From NCBI GenBank assembly GCA_029940715.1, contig JAPYTU010000023.1, forward strand, positions 1 to 20,590: a stretch of DNA of 20,590 nt. The letters are read 5' to 3'. Under the pieces are notes generated by a model. That model worked only from the letters and a program-made list of their open reading frames with translations. It had not been told where the DNA came from and did not search any database. Source of the DNA: Cytophagales bacterium (GTDB lineage Bacteria > Bacteroidota > Bacteroidia > Cytophagales > MED-G16). Position 1 is the stretch's first letter. Each line of letters begins with the position of its first letter. Both the position numbers and the translations under genes were made by a program. This document shows positions 16,393-20,590 of this stretch, in pieces.

Positions 16393-16415
16393 TTTTAAAA
16401 TCATTGATTAAATAA

Positions 16416-17279
16416 TTACAGCTTAGGAATAGAAATTGCACCCCCCATTTTTGTTGTACTAATGCTTGCTGCTTTTGAAGCTATTTTCATGCTTACTTTT
16501 ACTTCATTGTTTTTATAATAAGATGATATAAAATATCCAATATATGTATCACCTGCAGCTGTTGTATCAATACTATTAACTTTATTTGCAGGAATTTCTA
16601 CTACTTTATTATTATAAGTGTAAACAGATCCTTTTCTTCCAAGAGTTAATAAAAGTTTTGTGCTAGGATATTTTTTTGATAGATATTTGAGGATCTTAGT
16701 TTTATCTTTTCCTCCAGATGAAAGACCGAATCCTTCTGATTCATTAAAAATTAAGGTATCAAGTTTTTCTAATGGATAATGGATAATTTCTTTAGTAAAG
16801 GGTGCTGGGTTTAAAAATATTTTCATTCCTATTTCATATCCTTTATTTATGACTTCATCAATTTTGTTGATTTCATTTTGAAGGACTAAAATATCTCCAG
16901 AATTAAATTTATTAAGAGTATTCTCTATTTGCTCAGAAGATATGGAGTGATTAGCACCTCCATGAATTATAATTGAATTTTCTCCATGATCATTTACTTG
17001 AATAATTGCGTGACCTGTTGGGTCCTCAACCTTTATAATGTTATCGGTATTTACACCCCATTTATTTAATTGAATTATTATAGAATCATCGTTTTTATTA
17101 ATACATCCAGCATGGTAGATATTAGCACCAGAATGTGCTAAAGCAACACTTTGATTTAATCCTTTACCTCCAAGAAAAACTTCATATTTTTTGCTTGATA
17201 TAGTTTGTCCAGATTGAACAAAATTTTCTACCAAGTAGACAAAATCTTTATTTATAGAACCAAAATTTAATATTTTCAC
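16416..17279 (-). CDS. Ribokinase-like PfkB-family carbohydrate kinase
   Basis: Cytoplasmic kinase of 287 aa. PfkB signature 1 is visible as GGKGLNQSVALAHSGA (37-52), and signature 2 as IDTTAAGDTYIGYF (237-250) with Asp244 as catalytic base; the AAGDT form is that of ribokinase rather than fructokinase. It is a little shorter than E. coli RbsK (about 309 aa) but both ends are intact. It probably phosphorylates the ribose released by the nucleoside hydrolase encoded 4 nt upstream, giving ribose-5-phosphate. Another ribosyl or nucleoside substrate remains possible. Last gene of a three-gene - strand operon. Confidence 0.88.
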   Translation of the reverse strand: MKILNFGSINKDFVYLVENFVQSGQTISSKKYEVFLGGKGLNQSVALAHSGANIYHAGCINKNDDSIIIQLNKWGVNTDNIIKVEDPTGHAIIQVNDHGENSIIIHGGANHSISSEQIENTLNKFNSGDILVLQNEINKIDEVINKGYEIGMKIFLNPAPFTKEIIHYPLEKLDTLIFNESEGFGLSSGGKDKTKILKYLSKKYPSTKLLLTLGRKGSVYTYNNKVVEIPANKVNSIDTTAAGDTYIGYFISSYYKNNEVKVSMKIASKAASISTTKMGGAISIPKL

Positions 17280-17283
17280 AGTT

Positions 17284-18195
17284 CTATACTAGACTTTTTT
17301 TGAGAGTATTCAAAAATTTCTCTCGTGATATTTTAGATGCAAGTTTAATATTACCTTTTTTAGTAAATGATACTATATCTTTTCCTCTTTCTAAACCATT
17401 TAGTATCATTTTAATTTCACAATTTTTATATTCAGTAACGATCTTAGAGTCAATAAATGCTCCCATTGCTAGAGGGTCAGCTAGATCTACCTTGTATTCA
17501 TTATATTTTATCTTATAGTATTGAAGAGCTTTTTGTTGAATATCAATTGAAAATTGAGATAGTGAAGAATTTATTTTTTCTAGTTCTTCAAAATTTTCTT
17601 TGTTTATATAACCATATATTTGAGTGGTATCCCATGCTATAAGATGTACTTTAATGTTAGAGTTAAGAACAACATCTGCTGCATCAGGATCTACCCAAAA
17701 ATTAAATTCTGCATGGTGAGTAATATTACCTTTTCCCTCTCCAATACCACCCATTATGTAAAGACTTTTTAATTTGTTAATAGTAGATGGATCTTTATCG
17801 AAAACTTTGGCAATATTAGTTAGTGGACCAATGGCTATAATTTCTATTTCATTAGGATTGGAATTTATGAGTGACACAATTTTATCAATTGCATTTTCCT
17901 TTTGCTCTTTAAGTTTTGGGATATATGGTCCAGTATCACCTAAACCATCTTTTCCGTGAAAAAATTTAGATGTTTCCAGTTTTCTTTTGATTGGTTTAGA
18001 AGACCCTTTATATACTGGAATATTTTTGTTACATAATTCTACAGTATAAAGAGCGTTCTGAGTTGCTTGTTGAAGATCAACATTTCCAGCAACAGTAGTT
18101 ATTGCTTTAACATCAAAATTATTATGTTTTAATGCCATAATAATTGCTATGGCATCATCTGTAGCAGTATCTGTATCTATTATTATTTTTCTCAA
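17284..18195 (-). CDS. Inosine-uridine-type nucleoside hydrolase
   Basis: Cytoplasmic (no signal peptide) hydrolase of 303 aa that splits the N-glycosidic bond of ribonucleosides to base and ribose. The calcium-binding aspartate cluster is at the N-terminus, written DTDTATDD (7-14) instead of the usual DxDPGxDD. Further family segments are VYKGSSKP, FHGKDGLGD, AIGPLTNIA, YIMGGIG followed by EFNFWVDPDAA, and LADPLAMGAF. It lies 4 nt before the ribokinase gene, which fits a salvage route for nucleosides. Base preference is not predictable from what is visible. Confidence 0.92.
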   Translation of the reverse strand: MRKIIIDTDTATDDAIAIIMALKHNNFDVKAITTVAGNVDLQQATQNALYTVELCNKNIPVYKGSSKPIKRKLETSKFFHGKDGLGDTGPYIPKLKEQKENAIDKIVSLINSNPNEIEIIAIGPLTNIAKVFDKDPSTINKLKSLYIMGGIGEGKGNITHHAEFNFWVDPDAADVVLNSNIKVHLIAWDTTQIYGYINKENFEELEKINSSLSQFSIDIQQKALQYYKIKYNEYKVDLADPLAMGAFIDSKIVTEYKNCEIKMILNGLERGKDIVSFTKKGNIKLASKISREKFLNTLKKSLV

Positions 18196-18219
18196 ATTAT
18201 TGATTTATAAATCTATAAA

Positions 18220-18555
18220 TCACTTTTTTCTTGCTTCGATAAAACTTTTAATAAAGTATATCATTGCATAAACTGAAGAAGTAAGCATAATGATTACTCT
18301 TAGTACAGCATCATTTCTACCATCTTCTAAGGCACCTTTTAAAGGCATTATATTGGCAAATGATAATAATGTTACAATTACAGCTATGTGAGCTATTAGT
18401 TTGTTTTGATTTTTTATTCCTTTATTTAATAATAATAATACTAAACCAATAAATACTGGAATATTAGATGTTAGTGAACCTGACTCAACATAACCCCATG
18501 CTCCAATTACAATCAAAATAATTGCATTAATTCTACTTGCTGTATGTGCTTTCAT
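18220..18555 (-). CDS. Small four-helix membrane protein of unknown function
   Basis: Protein of 111 aa with four predicted membrane helices (about 8-24, 30-44, 54-70, 84-102) and a basic C-terminus (FIEARKK). I do not recognise a characterised family; similar small membrane proteins are common in Bacteroidota. It is the first gene of the operon with nucleoside hydrolase (24 nt gap) and ribokinase, so an accessory role in nucleoside or ribose entry is possible but unsupported by motif. The reading frame is clean and the helix pattern regular, so it is a real gene. Confidence 0.75.
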   Translation of the reverse strand: MKAHTASRINAIILIVIGAWGYVESGSLTSNIPVFIGLVLLLLNKGIKNQNKLIAHIAVIVTLLSFANIMPLKGALEDGRNDAVLRVIIMLTSSVYAMIYFIKSFIEARKK

Positions 18556-18608
18556 TTTTTCATTTTTTATTTAAAGAAATAATCAAATTATTTATTATAA
18601 TAATCAAT

Positions 18609-18616
18609 CAAATATA
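18609..18616 (-). promoter_or_regulatory. Candidate -7 box (TATATTTG on minus strand)
   Basis: Reads TATATTTG on the minus strand, fitting TAnnTTTG, about 54 nt ahead of the small membrane-protein start and so placed to drive the nucleoside hydrolase/ribokinase operon. No TTG is visible at the -33 distance and the region is A/T-rich, so a chance match is possible. Confidence 0.25.
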
Positions 18617-18795
18617 TATTATTTATAAATTTAGTCTTACATATATTTTAATGAATTTAATTTTAAATTGTTGAGATGATAAGAACTGTTTTATTTGTTT
18701 AGTGTTTCTGCTACTGGCCAGTGGATTAATTGGTCAATAATGGGTGTTTGTTACTTATTGTATTGTTTTATAATAGTGCTAGATTTAGTGAGGAT

Positions 18796-18891
18796 ATGAG
18801 TTCAAAAAAATATACTGATTATAAAAAATACATAAAAAATGTTCCCATGTTTTTTCCTTTTTTAGGATTTTCTAAGAAAAATTGGAAATGA
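18796..18891 (+). CDS. Candidate 31-aa small protein
   Basis: ATG-started frame encoding a lysine/tyrosine-rich N-terminus, a short hydrophobic VPMFFPFLGF centre and a basic tail (SKKNWK). A GTGAGG sequence lies just upstream. The frame stays open further upstream to 18730 with a hydrophobic stretch (CLLLIVLF). It ends 3 bp before the end of the convergent dCTP deaminase gene. I recognise no family; it could be a small membrane peptide, a gene remnant or chance. Confidence 0.2.
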   Translation: MSSKKYTDYKKYIKNVPMFFPFLGFSKKNWK

Positions 18892-18894
18892 TTT

Positions 18895-19416
18895 TTATTT
18901 ATTAAAATCTTTGTACATAAAGCTGGGTTGAATTTCTTTATTTTTTTGATATTTCCCACTTATATACTTTTCATATTTTCCCTCAATATTATGATAGTAA
19001 ATTTGACAGATTTCAACATTTGGATAAATTTTTACCGGTTGTACACAAAAAATTTCTAACGTCCAAAAACCTTCAAATCCAACATCTCCAAAACCTGCAG
19101 TAACATGAACAAACATTCCAAGTCTCCCTACAGATGATCTTCCTTCTAACATAGGTACAAGATTTTTGGTTTTAGTATATTCTACTGTTCTTCCTAGATA
19201 AAGTTTATTTGGTTCTAGGATAAAACCTTTTTTGGGGATTATAATTTTTTCTGTATGTAAAGGCTTCTTCATATCAAATATTTTTTCTTTATACACTAGT
19301 AGCTCATTATGAAGCTTTAAATTATAACTATTTGGATTTATTTGATTTTTATTATAGGGATCTATTTCAATATCCTTTCCTATACGATTTTTTATTTCTA
19401 GACCAGATAAAATCAT
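18895..19416 (-). CDS. dcd: dCTP deaminase-like protein
   Basis: Cytoplasmic nucleotide enzyme of 173 aa from the dCTP deaminase/dUTPase fold family, converting dCTP to dUTP (some relatives continue to dUMP). The core motif EGRSSVGRLGMFVHVTAGFG (91-110), DVGFEG, and TLE with Glu121 as candidate catalytic residue are present, as are ICQIYY (136-141) and GKYQ (154-157) near the C-terminus where the nucleotide is closed in. The TAGFGDVGFEG stretch resembles both mono- and bifunctional archaeal-type enzymes, so the exact product is open. The start overlaps the stop of the upstream gene by 4 nt (ATGA), implying coupled translation. Confidence 0.88.
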   Translation of the reverse strand: MILSGLEIKNRIGKDIEIDPYNKNQINPNSYNLKLHNELLVYKEKIFDMKKPLHTEKIIIPKKGFILEPNKLYLGRTVEYTKTKNLVPMLEGRSSVGRLGMFVHVTAGFGDVGFEGFWTLEIFCVQPVKIYPNVEICQIYYHNIEGKYEKYISGKYQKNKEIQPSFMYKDFNK

Positions 19417-20414
19417 CCTATGTACTTATTTAATAAATTTTGAGTTGCTTTAACTCCATCATTTGGAGATAGATAATCATTTTTTTCATTTCCGTACATG
19501 CCTGCCATAGCCCCCTCATATTCTATTGTAAGATATCCTTTGTAATTTGAATTTAAAATAATTTTTAACATTCTTGAAAAGTCTGTTGATGTTTCTTCTC
19601 CTTTTTGATTAAAATGATGAGATTTTGCACTTACACCTTTAGCGTATGGCATAAGTTTTTCAACTCCCATATATTTATCGTACTGATTTTCACACACTTT
19701 TCCAAGATCTTCAAAATCAAGAGCTCCTCTTTTCATACAGAAGTTATAATCACCAAAATCAGGTAGAGTACCTATGTACTTACTGTCAATATTTTGTATA
19801 AGAGAAACTAACCAGTCAGCATCTGCTGTTATTCCACCATGATTTTCAATAACAATATTTATTTTATCATTTTTACTATAATCAATAAGTTTTAGAATAC
19901 TTTCGGATGAATTATCAAGAATTTTTTTGTTATCTGATTCTTCAGATTTTAAATTAACTCTTATTGAATGGCATCCAATTTTTTTTGCTACATCTACCCA
20001 CTTTTTATGAAAGTCAATAGCTAAATCTCTTTCACTTTTTACAGATGATGCTAGACTTGGACCACTCTTCATTGTCTGTATGTTTATATCATCTACAAGA
20101 ATTAGTAAGTTGTCGGTGTTTGCATCTATACTTTTTTCTTTTAATGTTTTTAGGTATGAGTTATCATTTTCTTTTCCCATAAATGGTATGGACCAATATT
20201 CAGCTCCTTTAACTCCAAAATTATCTTTAATGAATTGTGGAAAATCTAATAGATTAAATTTCCCCTGCATAATATTTGGACCAAAAGAATATAATTGAAT
20301 TGCTATTTTTAGCTTTTTCTTAAAAATTTCGTTAGCAAAAATGTTTTGAGTTAGCGTATTTGCTGAAAATACTGCTATTGAATTTTTTATAAATTTTCTT
20401 CTATTTAGTATCAT
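19413..20414 (-). CDS. Tat-signal sugar phosphate isomerase/epimerase-like TIM barrel
   Basis: Protein of 333 aa with an N-terminal twin-arginine motif NRRKFIKNS (4-12) and hydrophobic stretch, suggesting export after folding. The rest resembles the AP-endonuclease-2/xylose isomerase-like TIM barrel family: KIAIQLYSFG as first strand, IENHGG and DFGDYNF as central metal-site strands, AKSHHF and LTIEYEG as the last ones. The Glu, Asp, His and Glu in these strands are the usual metal ligands. Relatives isomerise or epimerise sugars or hydroxypyruvate, or oxidise/modify keto-sugars in the periplasm; the substrate here is unknown. The gene overlaps dcd by 4 nt. Confidence 0.85.
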   Translation of the reverse strand: MILNRRKFIKNSIAVFSANTLTQNIFANEIFKKKLKIAIQLYSFGPNIMQGKFNLLDFPQFIKDNFGVKGAEYWSIPFMGKENDNSYLKTLKEKSIDANTDNLLILVDDINIQTMKSGPSLASSVKSERDLAIDFHKKWVDVAKKIGCHSIRVNLKSEESDNKKILDNSSESILKLIDYSKNDKINIVIENHGGITADADWLVSLIQNIDSKYIGTLPDFGDYNFCMKRGALDFEDLGKVCENQYDKYMGVEKLMPYAKGVSAKSHHFNQKGEETSTDFSRMLKIILNSNYKGYLTIEYEGAMAGMYGNEKNDYLSPNDGVKATQNLLNKYIG

Positions 20415-20499
20415 ATTCTTTTTTGGTAGTTTAGTAATTTATTAAATAAAAGTATTACTTTTTTGGGTTAAATTGTAAAAAATTAAATTCAGATTTATT

Positions 20500-20590
20500 A
20501 TGAACAAATCAATTATACTTAATAGTCGTCCAGACGGCTTACCTACAAAAGAAAATTTTTTACTTAAAACTGAAGGAATACCAAAAATTG
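20500..20590 (+). CDS. NADP-dependent oxidoreductase (MDR family), 5' part only
   Basis: The first 30 codons of a gene that runs past the window end. The visible sequence contains LNSRPDGLPTKENFLL, the hallmark N-terminus of the MDR-type NADPH-dependent quinone/curcumin/prostaglandin reductase group. No stop is reached. It starts 85 nt from the divergent TIM-barrel gene. No clear promoter box was found in that gap. Confidence 0.7.
   Translation, partial: MNKSIILNSRPDGLPTKENFLLKTEGIPKI

Larger units (their letters stand above)
18556..18894. other. 339-bp stretch without a recognised gene
   Basis: Very A/T-rich gap between the small membrane-protein gene and the dCTP deaminase gene. It holds a candidate - strand -7 box (18609-18616), a perfect 10-bp palindrome ACTGGCCAGT (18713-18722) in a locally GC-richer patch, and a 54-codon frame open without a stop from 18730 that contains a small candidate ORF at 18796. 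No RNA gene was recognised. Confidence 0.6.

Noticed and set aside
16399..16409. Short inverted repeat AATCATTGATT between the phosphoesterase and ribokinase stops
   Set aside because: Five-bp A/T-rich arms with a one-base centre cannot form a stable terminator hairpin.

Overview
The window comes from a low-GC member of the Bacteroidota, most likely a marine-type Flavobacteriaceae bacterium. The pointers are strongly A/T-biased coding sequence, tightly packed genes with few Shine-Dalgarno sequences, a TAnnTTTG-type -7 box, an S9 (DPP-IV-like) peptidase, a lipoprotein GH29 fucosidase, a MoaC-MogA (MoaCB) fusion and Tat-exported oxidoreductase-type proteins. This placement rests on gene content only. 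No rRNA, tRNA, CRISPR array or recognisable transposase/integrase was seen.

Layout: (1) 65-2613 holds a GRP/DMT-type sugar permease (+) converging on an alpha-L-fucosidase lipoprotein (-). (2) 2662-12571 is one coherent molybdenum block: a two-subunit xanthine-dehydrogenase-family hydroxylase (IorA/IorB type, large subunit with a Tat signal and lipobox) followed on the same strand by moeA, a TSUP-family transporter, moaD, a moeB-rhodanese fusion, moaE, moaCB and moaA; mocA and xdhC converge on moaA from the other strand. Together these cover GTP to sulfurated Mo-pterin cytosine dinucleotide and its target enzyme. (3) 12631-16392 is an S9 peptidase (-) divergent from a PAP-like metallophosphoesterase (+). 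(4) 16416-18555 (-) is a small membrane protein, nucleoside hydrolase and ribokinase, a nucleoside-to-ribose-5-phosphate route. (5) 18895-20414 (-) is a Tat-signal sugar isomerase-like TIM barrel overlapping a dCTP deaminase. (6) The window ends inside an MDR-type NADP-dependent oxidoreductase (+).

The most striking structural point is a 38-bp imperfect direct repeat (34 of 38 identical by eye) that brackets the whole molybdenum block. The left copy (2582-2619) is the true 5' end of the fucosidase gene. The right copy (12590-12627) reproduces the same start codon and first codons (MHLKYFNFI against MNLKYFNFI, two of the four differences being synonymous TTC/TTT) and then hits a stop. Removing the 10,008 bp between equivalent points would place the fucosidase start 9 nt behind the S9 peptidase stop, on the same strand. 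The Mo block therefore looks like a self-sufficient module inserted between two formerly adjacent genes. A second point of interest is the TSUP transporter inside the cofactor operon, where no molybdate transporter is otherwise present.
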